The translations under genes were made by a program, and so were the position numbers. A stretch of 64,000 nt of DNA from NCBI GenBank assembly GCA_965203195.1, contig OZ241860.1:434001-498000 (forward strand). Reading direction: 5' to 3'. The notes under the pieces were generated by a model. The model had not been told where the DNA came from. It saw only the letters and a program-made list of their open reading frames with translations, and made no database searches. Below, piece by piece: positions 35,159 to 43,270 of the stretch. The stretch's first letter is position 1. The number at the start of each line of letters is the position of its first letter. The stretch is from Bin87 sp965203195 (lineage in GTDB: Bacteria; Chloroflexota; Dehalococcoidia; Lucifugimonadales; UBA3495).

Positions 35159-37606
35159 TTAGCGCAGAGTGACTATCGTAACGCCGCCCGCCGCGCCGCC
35201 TTCGCCCGGCTGCGTGGCGGCTACCAGCGGGTGTCCCCCCAGGTACTCCCGTATTGCCCGGCGCAGCGCCCCGGTTCCTTTGCCGTGGACGATTTTCAGG
35301 GAGGTCATTCCTTCCAGCGCGGCGTCGTCCAGCAGCGAGTCAATCAGCGACAGGGCTTCGTCCACCCGGTAGCCGTGCAGGTTGACTTCCGGGCTTAAGG
35401 TGCGCTTGCCGGCCGGCCGGCGATAGACCACGCCGGCCTGTTCGGCCACGGGATGCAGGCGGTCGGCGGGGCGGTCCAGCTGATATACGGGCAAGCGGGC
35501 GCGCATATTGCCGATGACGACCTCGATTTCCTGCTGGCTGTTGGGGGCAGTTACGACTTCCACGGGGCGGGCTACGCCGCGGATATAGACGCGGTCGCCG
35601 GGGCGCAGGTCGTGATACCAGGGCGGGCGTTCCACCGGGATGGGCGCCCAATCGGGGGATATGATTTCCTGCCGGGTTTCGTCCAGCCGCTGGCGTTCCG
35701 CCGGCAGGTCAACTTCGGGCGGCGCCGGGGCGTTCTGCTGGCGCGGCCCGTTCTGCTGGCTCTGCTGGTTTTGCTGGCGTTGCAGGGTACGCTCGGCGCG
35801 GCGAATGTCGTTGGCAACCTGCTGGAGCTGGGCGGCCAGTTCGCGGCGGGCATCCTCCACCAGCTGGGACTTGGTTTCCTCCACGGCGGCCAGCTGCCGG
35901 GCGGTTTCCTGCTCCTGGCGCTGGGCGGTTTCCAGGGCGGCCTCGGCCTGCCGGCGCAGTTCGGACACGGCCAGGCGTTCCTCCTGCAATTCCTGCAACA
36001 GGTGGTCGGTTTGCAGGTGAGAGGGTTCCAGGCGGGTTTGGGCGTCGGCGATTACGGATGCGGGCATCCCCAGGCGGGCGGCGATGGTCAGGGCATAGCT
36101 GCGACCGGGGACGCCGTGGGTGAGGCGGTAGGTGGGTTCCAGGGTGCGGGGGTTCAAGTCCACGCTGGCGTTGAGCATACCGGGGGCTTCCTGGGCCCGG
36201 CGGGCCACATTGCGGTGGTGCGTAGTGGCGACCACCGTTGCGCCCCGGTCGCGGAGGTAGGCCAGCAGGGCGATGGCCAGGGCGGAACCTTCCTCGGGGT
36301 CGGTGGCGGAGCCGAGTTCGTCAATCAGAACCAGGGATTGCGGCGTGGCGGCGTCCATAATCCGGCGCAGGTTGCGGATGTGGCTGCTGAAAGTGGATAG
36401 GGATTCAAAGATGCTCTGCTGGTCGCCGATGTCGGCGTAGATGCCGTCCAGCCGGGGGAATACGGCGTCGCCGGCGGGGATTTGCAGCCCGGCGTGGGCC
36501 ATCATAGCCAGCAGGCCCACGGTTTTGAGGGCCACGGTTTTGCCGCCGGCGTTGGGGCCGGTGATGAGCAGCACGGGATGGCCGGCGTCAATGCTGATGG
36601 TAGTCGGCACCACTTCGCCGGCCAGCAGGGGATGGCGCGCGGCGGTGAGTTTCAGGCGGCGGGGTTCGTCGGCCGGCAGGAAATGGGGCGGCACGGCGCG
36701 CAGGGCGGCGGCGTAGCGGCCTTTGGCGACGGCCAGGTCCAGGCGGCCGATCAGGCGCAGCGTCAGGGTGATTTCCGCGGAGAGCCGGCCGGCCAGGGCG
36801 GACAGTTCGCGGAATACCCGTTCCTCCTCGCGCTGTTCGGCCAGGCGGGTTTCGCGCCAGCGGTTGCCGAGTTCAATGGCGGGCATAGGTTCGATGAATA
36901 CGGTGGCGCCGCTGTCGGAAACATCGTGGATGATGCCGGGCGCCTGTCCCTTGAAATCGTTTTTGATGAGCAGCACCATACGCCCGTTACGCTCGGTGAC
37001 GATGTTTTCCTGGGCCACGCCGGCGCGCTGGTAACGGCGCAGGGCGCGCTGCATCACCTCGTTGAGGGCGGTGTAGGCGGCGCGGGATTCCCGGCGCAGG
37101 CGGGCCAGTTCCGGGGATGCCTGGTCCAGGGCTTCGCCGGCGGGGCTGACGGCGCGGTTGACGGCGTTTTCCAGTTCCGACAGGTCGGGCAGGTTCTGGA
37201 CGATGGCGGACAGCAGGGGCAGGTCGTCGCGGCGGGCCAGGGCGCTGCGGTTGAGGCGGGCGGCGGCGGCCAGGGCGGCGGCGCTGCGGAGTTCCACGCC
37301 GGACAGGACGCCGCCGAGTTGGGCGCGCCGGACGGCGGGGCGGAGGTCATCGCCGGGGCCGAGTTCCAGCGGGCCGGCGGTTTCCAGCAGGCGGCGGGCC
37401 TCGGCGGTTTCCTGCTGGCGGACGGCAACCTCTGGCGGGTCGGAGGAGGGCGTCAGGTCGGCGGCGGCTTCGGCGCCGACGGCGGTGCGCGCCGAAGCCG
37501 CCAGCCGCTGGCGTATGGCGTCGAATTCCAGCAGGGTCAATGCCGGCTGGAAGGCGTCCTGGGAGGCGTCGTCGGGTGGCGCGGCCTGGTCGGTCTCCAT
37601 AATCAT
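35159..37606 (-). CDS. mutS2: MutS2 with C-terminal Smr domain
   Basis: 815 residues from the ATG at 37606. GPNAGGKTVALKTVGLLAMM is Walker A, LVLIDELGSATDPEEG Walker B, and TTHHRNVA follows; a long glutamine- and glutamate-rich coiled coil (about 510-650) and the Smr nuclease domain (VNLHGYRVDEAL, IVHGKGTGALR) complete the protein. MutS2 acts on recombination intermediates and, in some bacteria, on stalled ribosomes. A glutamine-rich stretch (QRQQNQQSQQNG) in the coiled coil is notable. The TATAAT 7 bases before this ATG suggests leaderless translation; ATG 37615 overlaps that box. Confidence 0.93.
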   Translation of the reverse strand: MIMETDQAAPPDDASQDAFQPALTLLEFDAIRQRLAASARTAVGAEAAADLTPSSDPPEVAVRQQETAEARRLLETAGPLELGPGDDLRPAVRRAQLGGVLSGVELRSAAALAAAARLNRSALARRDDLPLLSAIVQNLPDLSELENAVNRAVSPAGEALDQASPELARLRRESRAAYTALNEVMQRALRRYQRAGVAQENIVTERNGRMVLLIKNDFKGQAPGIIHDVSDSGATVFIEPMPAIELGNRWRETRLAEQREEERVFRELSALAGRLSAEITLTLRLIGRLDLAVAKGRYAAALRAVPPHFLPADEPRRLKLTAARHPLLAGEVVPTTISIDAGHPVLLITGPNAGGKTVALKTVGLLAMMAHAGLQIPAGDAVFPRLDGIYADIGDQQSIFESLSTFSSHIRNLRRIMDAATPQSLVLIDELGSATDPEEGSALAIALLAYLRDRGATVVATTHHRNVARRAQEAPGMLNASVDLNPRTLEPTYRLTHGVPGRSYALTIAARLGMPASVIADAQTRLEPSHLQTDHLLQELQEERLAVSELRRQAEAALETAQRQEQETARQLAAVEETKSQLVEDARRELAAQLQQVANDIRRAERTLQRQQNQQSQQNGPRQQNAPAPPEVDLPAERQRLDETRQEIISPDWAPIPVERPPWYHDLRPGDRVYIRGVARPVEVVTAPNSQQEIEVVIGNMRARLPVYQLDRPADRLHPVAEQAGVVYRRPAGKRTLSPEVNLHGYRVDEALSLIDSLLDDAALEGMTSLKIVHGKGTGALRRAIREYLGGHPLVAATQPGEGGAAGGVTIVTLR

Positions 37607-37613
37607 AGGCGGC

Positions 37614-37619
37614 ATTATA
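37614..37619 (-). promoter_or_regulatory. -10 box immediately before mutS2 start
   Basis: On the minus strand TATAAT is followed by 7 bases (GCCGCCT) and then ATG at 37606. With a normal -10 to start-site distance the transcript would begin at or next to the A of ATG, a leaderless mRNA. Confidence 0.5.
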
Positions 37620-37811
37620 CCACCCCGGGCCGGCGTCCTGGCGTCTTGCGCCGCGAGTCTGGGTCTCATTCCGCCCGGCGGGGGCCGGAACTAGGAACAG
37701 GCGGCCACTGCTACGCAACAAGCGGCCAAGATGCCGGATTCCGGCGGGCGTCGGAGTGACGGGCGATTATGTTATGCCGTCAGAGCGGCGAAAGAAGGCG
37801 TTTGACGATAC

Positions 37812-38640
37812 GCCTTGATTCGCGCGGAGGTTCCGGTCAGGAAGGGGGTTCCGGCGGGCGGGGACATCGCGGCGGCGGACGGCAGCAGGTGGGCGGTGGC
37901 AGGACGGTTGTCATTGGAAGGTGGCTCCTTTTCGGCGGGTTAGACGATGGGCGATTGGCAGTTGACGGATGATTGATAAGGGACACCGGGGGGTTGTCCG
38001 GGCAAACCGGAGTTGCCAGGTTGTCGGCGCTACGGCCTGAGAGCGTAACGCGTGAGTTTCGTCCTAGTTTTCCGTGTCCCGGACGGACTTACGGCAGGTA
38101 AGAACAGGTTCAGGGCCTGCTCCGGCGAGCCGGTTCGGTCATCCGGCACGGCATGGTGGTGACACCCGCTGGCTGGCACAGAACTACACGGGCCATACGA
38201 TGCGTATAGCGACGAAGCAGGACCAGCTGCATAGTGAATTCCGACAAGGGTTAGGCCGTTTCCTGGCGGGCCGGCCAGCCCGAAACTTTCCCCCGGTGTG
38301 GGTGTGAAGCGGTTGGTTGGCTGGTGGACGCCGCTGACCAGCGACGCCCACGCAGCCATTCGATAGCGTGACGCGGTTGAGTGATCGTCGGTCGGTGGAC
38401 AGGGTTGTCCGGTTGGGTCGACACAAAAGCGAGCCGGTTGCCGCCGGGCTGCCCGTCGTACGCCGGGGGTTGTGGCGGTGGCCGTCCGGTGTAGCGCGCT
38501 AGAAAGCTTTGCCGGCGGCCGGGCTGCTTTACCCGTTTATCAGCATAATGGTCGGATGTTCTGGGGCGCAAGGGGCGGGTTGTCATTAATCGGCGGCGAT
38601 TTTTAAATTCCGGCGGGCGGATTTGGAGGCGGGGCAGATG
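37812..38640 (+). repeat. dispersed repeat, copy B (inverted relative to 24265-24960)
   Basis: Matches copy A in opposite orientation across several blocks, from CTTGATT near 37817 to CGGCGGGCGGATTTGG near 38612. It fills most of the 1.2-kb gene-free gap between mutS2 and the enoyl-CoA hydratase gene. The best-conserved frame again reads GGDTRWLAQNYTG and ATKQDQL. No transposase or intact ORF is present. Confidence 0.7.
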
Positions 38641-38751
38641 CCGGCTGACGCCGGGATGGCGGGCGATTTGGCGATACACCCTAATGCGCTACCCTATCCC
38701 CGCTATCCCGGCTATCCCGGTCACCGGCTGCGCCCGTCAGCCCGGCGTGGT

Positions 38752-38780
38752 TTGACTATGGCCGCATCTGCCCATACAAT
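38752..38780 (+). promoter_or_regulatory. promoter of the enoyl-CoA hydratase gene
   Basis: TTGACT (38752-38757), a 17-bp spacer and TACAAT (38775-38780), 39 bases before the ATG at 38820. A good sigma-70-type match. Confidence 0.65.
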
Positions 38781-38819
38781 GCGGGCAACCGAACAAGCGC
38801 GGCAGGAGCAGATTCCCCA

Positions 38820-39686
38820 ATGGACTACCAGCACATTCTGTTTGATAAAGAACGCGTGTCCCGCTTTGAGGGCAGCGGCGAGCGGCGGCGTGAGAAGGTG
38901 GGCCAGGTGGCCTTTATCACTATGAACCGCCCCGAGGTGCTCAATGCGATGAACCGGCAGCTTACCGAGGAACTGCACGACGCCGTGCGTTGCGCCAACG
39001 CCGACCCGGACATCGGCTGCATCGTCATCACCGGCGCCGACACGCATCCCAGGGCGCCGGCCTTTTCCGCGGGCGGCGACATCCACGAGCAGCGGGAGGA
39101 TCAGGCGGCCCTCAACGCCGGCGGATTGACCCTGGATGATATGGACGCCCGTTCCGCCCGGCGGCAGCGCGGGGGCTACGAAGTCAGCGCCTCCGACAAG
39201 CCTGTCATCGGGATGATTAACGGGCTGGCCTACGGGGGCGGCGCCGTGCTGTCGTCATCCCTAGACATCCGCATCGGCTCCGACGCGGCGCGGTTCCGGT
39301 TTCTGGCCGCCGCCTACGGGCGCATCAATTCCACCTGGACTTTGACCAACCAAGTGGGCTGGCCGCAGGCCAAAGAGCTGCTGTTCACAGCGCGCATTGT
39401 GGAAGCCGAGGAAGCCTACCGCATCGGCCTGCTCAACCACCTGGTGCCGACTTACCGGCTGCGGCAAAAGACGATGGAAGTGGCTACGGAAATTGCCACC
39501 AACGACACGCCGTCGGTCATCGGCATCAAGCGGCTGCTGCTGCGGCATATGGGCGGCAGCCTGGAACAGCAGTGGGCCAACGAGAAGGACTTCACTACCA
39601 ACGAACTGCGCGGCACCCTGGCGGAGGAAGCGTTCCCGGATTTTCTGGCGCGGCGGGGGCGGCCGGTAGGCGGGGGGACGGGGTAG
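38820..39686 (+). CDS. enoyl-CoA hydratase/isomerase family protein
   Basis: 288 residues, crotonase fold. TMNRPEVLNAMNRQL, AFSAGGDIHEQRED (oxyanion hole) and GMINGLAYGGGAVLSSSLD (second oxyanion glycine) are the family hallmarks. Both catalytic glutamates of typical hydratases are not obvious, so a related acyl-CoA chemistry is possible. The insert ERRREKVGQ before the first strand is unusual. Stands alone with its own promoter. Confidence 0.87.
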   Translation: MDYQHILFDKERVSRFEGSGERRREKVGQVAFITMNRPEVLNAMNRQLTEELHDAVRCANADPDIGCIVITGADTHPRAPAFSAGGDIHEQREDQAALNAGGLTLDDMDARSARRQRGGYEVSASDKPVIGMINGLAYGGGAVLSSSLDIRIGSDAARFRFLAAAYGRINSTWTLTNQVGWPQAKELLFTARIVEAEEAYRIGLLNHLVPTYRLRQKTMEVATEIATNDTPSVIGIKRLLLRHMGGSLEQQWANEKDFTTNELRGTLAEEAFPDFLARRGRPVGGGTG

Positions 39687-39710
39687 GAAACGGACGCGGA
39701 GCGCAGAGCG

Positions 39711-39800
39711 GCATCCGGGCGGGAGCGGATGGTTGTACCCGCAACGGGGACGGGAAGCCCGACGAGGCAGCGTCCGGGCGGGAGCGGATGGTTGTTCCGC
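39711..39800. repeat. ~31-bp direct repeats 59 bp apart
   Basis: CGGGCGGGAGCGGATGGTTGT occurs within copies starting at 39711 and 39770, in the gap after the enoyl-CoA hydratase stop. No coding role. Confidence 0.75.
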
Positions 39801-39840
39801 TTCCGCCCGGACGGCAAAACGGGAATATGGAGGGGGCAGG

Positions 39841-40047
39841 ATGTTTTTGATAGCAGGCAGCTTGCTGGTAATCGTACTTACCGGCTCTATGTTCGTCATC
39901 TGCCCGTCCGCGCAATACTCCTGCCAGGTGACGCAGGCGGTAAGTCTGGTTTTCGGGTTGATCGGGCTGGTTTTTTTGCTGGTCGGCATCGTGGACTGGC
40001 GGGAGCAGAGGCAAAAGGACAAGGCCAAGCCGGACCGGCCGGCGTGA
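39841..40047 (+). CDS. small two-helix membrane protein
   Basis: 68 residues: helix 1 (FLIAGSLLVIVLTGSMFVI), a short cysteine-containing loop (CPSAQYSCQ), helix 2 (VFGLIGLVFLLVGIVDW) and a basic tail. Recalls the small membrane proteins at 2.5-3.8 kb in size and paired arrangement, but direct homology is unproven. GGGGGCAGG precedes the ATG. Function unknown. Confidence 0.6.
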   Translation: MFLIAGSLLVIVLTGSMFVICPSAQYSCQVTQAVSLVFGLIGLVFLLVGIVDWREQRQKDKAKPDRPA

Positions 40048-40060
40048 GCGTTTTCATTTT

Positions 40061-40261
40061 ATGGACGCGCTGCTGGCCATTCCACCGCAAGTTGTGGCGC
40101 CTATTCTGCTGGCTTTCGTGATCGGAGCGCTGGCCGAATGGGTGCTGCTGACCCGGGAAAAGCCGGTTGTCAAAGCGCTGGCCAAATCGGCCAAAGCCAT
40201 CATCATACCGGCGCTCATTGCCGCCTATGCGCTGCTGATTGCGGATGTGGTGGCGCGGTGA
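40061..40261 (+). CDS. small two-helix membrane protein
   Basis: 66 residues with hydrophobic segments VVAPILLAFVIGALAEWVLL and AIIIPALIAAYALLIADVV linked by a lysine-rich loop (KALAKSAKA). Begins 13 bp after the preceding small membrane gene; the two probably form one transcript. Function unknown. Confidence 0.6.
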   Translation: MDALLAIPPQVVAPILLAFVIGALAEWVLLTREKPVVKALAKSAKAIIIPALIAAYALLIADVVAR

Positions 40262-40306
40262 CAGCGGGGGTAAATAGTGGCCGGGTGATGCCCGCTTTGG
40301 GGAGGG

Positions 40307-40353
40307 GCTAGGCGTCCTGGGCGCCTTTGGCACTGGCCACCTGGCACCCGGCA
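40307..40353. repeat. second copy of the hisB 3' end
   Basis: GCTAGGCGTCC and CGCCTTTGG blocks match 41458-41504 over about 46 bp with some eight differences, same orientation. On the minus strand it reads QVASAKGAQDA-stop, against QVPSTKGVLDA-stop for real hisB. The differences are mostly codon-respecting. The two copies bracket the TIR-like gene. Confidence 0.8.
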
Positions 40354-40389
40354 GGCGGGCAACAATAACGGCAAACGGCAATTCGTCAG

Positions 40390-40425
40390 GCAGTCAGGGG
40401 CGAATAATTATTCGCCCCTGACTGC
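40390..40425. terminator. 36-bp perfect palindrome after the TIR-like gene
   Basis: GCAGTCAGGGGCGAATAA is followed directly by its reverse complement. It lies 15 bases beyond the TIR-like gene stop (minus strand) and is likely a bidirectional terminator, although no long T-tract follows. A recombination site is an alternative. Confidence 0.5.
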
Positions 40426-40439
40426 TTGCTCAATGACAA

Positions 40440-41345
40440 CTATTTGGCCAAGCACTCGCGGATAATGCGCTTGAGGTCGGCCTGTAGCTTTTGCAAGCCC
40501 TCTCCGTTGTTGAGGTACGTAAAGAACCGAAAATGGCGCAGGTCAAACGGCACGTCGTCACCATTTTGGGTCAGCATAATGACCTCGGCGTTAAGTGCGT
40601 GCGCCAATCCGGCTTCGTACAGTACATTGGGATTCCTGTCGGTAAGGTCGCAGATGACAAGCCGGCTCCGAGCGATGGCGGCAAAAATGTCGTTGGCAAT
40701 TTTGCTGGGCTTGTAAATCTCGTCAACGCGTATATGCGTTGCTCGTGCGCTATCACAGGCCGCTATGATAGCCTTGTACACGTTGCCAAACTCTGCCGAG
40801 AAAGGCATCATTATGGCGATGTCATGGAGCTTCGATAGAGGCCATTCAGGTACTTCGAAAAAACGAGGTTTTGCCAAAGCCGCTCGTTCTTTCCACTGGA
40901 TGATCATCCATTCAGTCAAGTTCCCTGTCTTGACGGCCCAATGAGTTCTATTCCTCTCACGCCGTTCGCCATGCATCTTGAACAGGTCTGAATTGAACAT
41001 ATCTTCGGACAAAATTGCATCGTCCAAGTGCTGGTATTCAAAACTGACCTTCGAATTGCCTGCTTGAAGCTGGACGTTGGAGATTCGCGTAAAGCGAGAT
41101 GGTACAGGCCCGCTCTGGTGATAGTAATTGGCAAGCTCAGCAACCACAACGGTTGGCAAAGTGGCCAATTTGCTGATGTCCTGTTCATAGTGTTCCTTCA
41201 CTGCCAAGTCTGTGAACTCGAACATACGATCACGCTCGAAAACAGAACGCCCTGCCGAGTTCTTGAAGATCCGATCGTTGGCATCTCCGTAGCAAATGAG
41301 ATTGTACTGATCAAGGCACCAGTACTGCGGGTTGTGCGAAACCAT
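40440..41345 (-). CDS. TIR / nucleoside deoxyribosyltransferase-like effector with N-terminal sensor region
   Basis: 301 residues. The C-terminal third (from about 195) reads IAIMMPFSAEFGNVYKAIIA, then RVDEIYKPSKIANDIFAAIA, VICDLTDRNPNVLYEAGLAH and DDVPFDLRHFRFFTY, the pattern of TIR-like/deoxyribosyltransferase-fold domains seen in stand-alone and defence proteins. The N-terminal 190 residues (EMVSHNPQYWCLDQYNLICY onward) match nothing I recognise. Start ATG 41345 follows GGAGGAAATT. GC content is clearly lower than in neighbours, which points to transfer. Flanked by direct copies of the hisB 3' end. A nucleotide- or NAD-cleaving immune effector is the leading guess. Confidence 0.65.
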   Translation of the reverse strand: MVSHNPQYWCLDQYNLICYGDANDRIFKNSAGRSVFERDRMFEFTDLAVKEHYEQDISKLATLPTVVVAELANYYHQSGPVPSRFTRISNVQLQAGNSKVSFEYQHLDDAILSEDMFNSDLFKMHGERRERNRTHWAVKTGNLTEWMIIQWKERAALAKPRFFEVPEWPLSKLHDIAIMMPFSAEFGNVYKAIIAACDSARATHIRVDEIYKPSKIANDIFAAIARSRLVICDLTDRNPNVLYEAGLAHALNAEVIMLTQNGDDVPFDLRHFRFFTYLNNGEGLQKLQADLKRIIRECLAK

Positions 41346-41457
41346 AATTTCCTCCAGTGTCCAGTAGGTCTTGCCGGTTGCTACCGGCAAATTGGGGCGG
41401 GTTGGCAAACGCGATTTTCCGACGCAGAGGCCAGTATATCACACGCACCGCTGGAAT

Positions 41458-41504
41458 GCTAGGCGTCCAGGACGCCTTTGGTGCTGGGCACCTGGCCGCC
41501 GGCG
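41458..41504. repeat. hisB 3' end, direct repeat partner of 40307-40353
   Basis: Functional copy of the repeated gene end. Positions 41505 onward and 40354 onward diverge, so the shared part marks the edge of the ~1.1-kb insertion carrying the TIR-like gene. Confidence 0.8.
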
Positions 41505-42079
41505 CGGGGGTCGGGCGCTACGGCGTCGCGCAGGGCGCGGGCCAGGGCTTTGCACAACGCTTCCGCCTTGTGGTGTGGGCTGACGCCGGCCAGCACCCTG
41601 GCGTGCAGGTTGATGCGGGCCTCAATGGCGAAGGATTCCAGAAAGTGCGCTATCAGGTCGCCGGAGAGGGTTTCTACCATCGTATCGTTCAGGGTGGTGT
41701 CCACGCAGGCGTAGGGGCGCCCGCTCCAGTCCACGGCCACCATCACCAGCGTTTCGTCCAGGGGCACAATGGCGTGTCCCATCCGCCGGATGCCGCGCGG
41801 CTCCCCCAGGGCCTGGGCGAAGGCGCGGCCCAGCGCGATGGCGGTGTCCTCGACCAGGTGGTGCCAGCCGACGTGGGTATCGCCCCGGGCTCGCAGGTCA
41901 ATGTCAAAGAGGCCGTGCCGGGCCAGCTGGCTGACCATATGGTCCAGGAAGCCGTTGCCGGTGTTGACGCTGTAATCGCCCCGCCCGTCCAGGTTGACGG
42001 AGACGGCGATGCTCGTTTCGCCGGTGGCGCGCTTCAGCGTGGCGGCGCGCGGCGTTGTTTCCGATGCGGTCGTGGTCAT
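41459..42079 (-). CDS. hisB: imidazoleglycerol-phosphate dehydratase
   Basis: 206 residues. NGFLDHMVSQLARHGLFD, GWHHLVEDTAIALG and SPHHKAEALCKALARAL give the metal-binding histidines of IGPD, which catalyses the sixth step of histidine synthesis. Stand-alone dehydratase, without the phosphatase domain of enteric HisB. 13 bp after hisC. Its 3' end is duplicated 1.15 kb downstream. Confidence 0.95.
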   Translation of the reverse strand: MTTTASETTPRAATLKRATGETSIAVSVNLDGRGDYSVNTGNGFLDHMVSQLARHGLFDIDLRARGDTHVGWHHLVEDTAIALGRAFAQALGEPRGIRRMGHAIVPLDETLVMVAVDWSGRPYACVDTTLNDTMVETLSGDLIAHFLESFAIEARINLHARVLAGVSPHHKAEALCKALARALRDAVAPDPRAGGQVPSTKGVLDA

Positions 42080-42092
42080 TACTGAATTGCCC

Positions 42093-43187
42093 CTAACCGG
42101 CGTCCAGGGCGGCGCGCAGGCCGGCGATGACGGCGTCCGTTTCCTCCGGCTTGCCCACGCTGGCGCGGATGTAATCCCGCAGCAGGTCGTGGTCAAAGTA
42201 GCGGAGGAACACGCCCCGCCGGCACATAGCTTCGTAGATTTCCCGGCCCCGACCGTCGGGCATCTTGCAGAGGATGAAGTTGGCTTCGGAGGGCCACACG
42301 ACGATGCCGGGGATTGCGCAGAGCAGCCGGTACATACGGGCGCGTTCCCGCACAATGGCGTCCACCCGTTCCAAGAGATGCCCCCGGTCGTCCAGGGAGG
42401 CCAGCAGGGCCACTTCGGCGGCCAGGTTGACATTGTAGGGGGGCTTCATGCCCATCATAGTGGCGGCCAGCTCGGCGTCCATGGCCCCGGCGCCGATGCG
42501 GAGGCCGGCCAGGCCAGCCCACTTGCTGAATGTGCGCAGCACCACCAGGTTGCGGTATTCGGTCAGCAGAGGCATCAGGGTTTGCCCGCAGAAATCGTAA
42601 TAGGCTTCGTCGGCCACCACCAGCAGGCCGGTGTCCAGCAAGGCGCGGGCTTGGGCTTCGGTGACCAAGTTGCCGGTCGGGTTGTTGGGGCTGGGGAAAA
42701 AGACGGCCTTGGCGCGCGGCGTAATCGCCCCCCGGATGGCTTCCACATCAATGTCAAAATTGTCGGTACGAGGGACGGAGACGGCCCTGGCGCCGGCTAC
42801 ATCGGCGGAGAAGGAGTACATCCCGAAGGTTGGCGCGGGGATGATGATTTCGTCGCCGGGGGCCAGGAACATTCGCATCAGCAGGTCGATGATTTCGTCG
42901 CTGCCGTTGCCGGCGACGATGTTCTCCGGCGGCGCGCCCAAGTAGTCGGACAGGGCGGCGCGCAGCCGGCGCTGGGCCGGGTCGGGATAGTGATTGTAGT
43001 CGCGAAAATTGCCCAGCGCCGCGGCCACGCGGGGGGATGGCCCGTAGGGGTTTTCGTTGCCGTTGAGCCGGATTACCTGATCCAGGGGGACGCCGGCTTC
43101 CTCGGCCAGGGTTTCGCTGGGGGAGACGCCCTGGTAGGTTTTGAGGCGGCTGATGTGCGGCAGCAGCAGATTTTCTATGTCAGTCAT
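42093..43187 (-). CDS. hisC: histidinol-phosphate aminotransferase
   Basis: 364 residues, PLP fold type I. LNGNENPYGPSPRV, GNGSDEIIDLL, FPSPNNPTGN, VADEAYYDF and RTFSKWAGLAGLRIG (PLP lysine) are all present. Converts imidazole-acetol phosphate to histidinol phosphate. The leader contains three 17-bp repeats, the nearest supplying the ribosome-binding site. Confidence 0.95.
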   Translation of the reverse strand: MTDIENLLLPHISRLKTYQGVSPSETLAEEAGVPLDQVIRLNGNENPYGPSPRVAAALGNFRDYNHYPDPAQRRLRAALSDYLGAPPENIVAGNGSDEIIDLLMRMFLAPGDEIIIPAPTFGMYSFSADVAGARAVSVPRTDNFDIDVEAIRGAITPRAKAVFFPSPNNPTGNLVTEAQARALLDTGLLVVADEAYYDFCGQTLMPLLTEYRNLVVLRTFSKWAGLAGLRIGAGAMDAELAATMMGMKPPYNVNLAAEVALLASLDDRGHLLERVDAIVRERARMYRLLCAIPGIVVWPSEANFILCKMPDGRGREIYEAMCRRGVFLRYFDHDLLRDYIRASVGKPEETDAVIAGLRAALDAG

Positions 43188-43188
43188 C

Positions 43189-43239
43189 GGAGTTCGCCCC
43201 TGGCAGGAGTTCGTTCCTAGTGGGAGTTCGTCCCTGATG
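43189..43239. repeat. three 17-bp tandem repeats in the hisC leader
   Basis: GGAGTTCG starts at 43189, 43206 and 43223. On the coding strand each unit reads like AGGGACGAACTCC, so purine-rich ribosome-binding-like segments are iterated upstream of the ATG at 43187. Confidence 0.8.
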
Positions 43240-43270
43240 TGGTTAGCGGCCCGGAGATGCCGCCCGGTAG

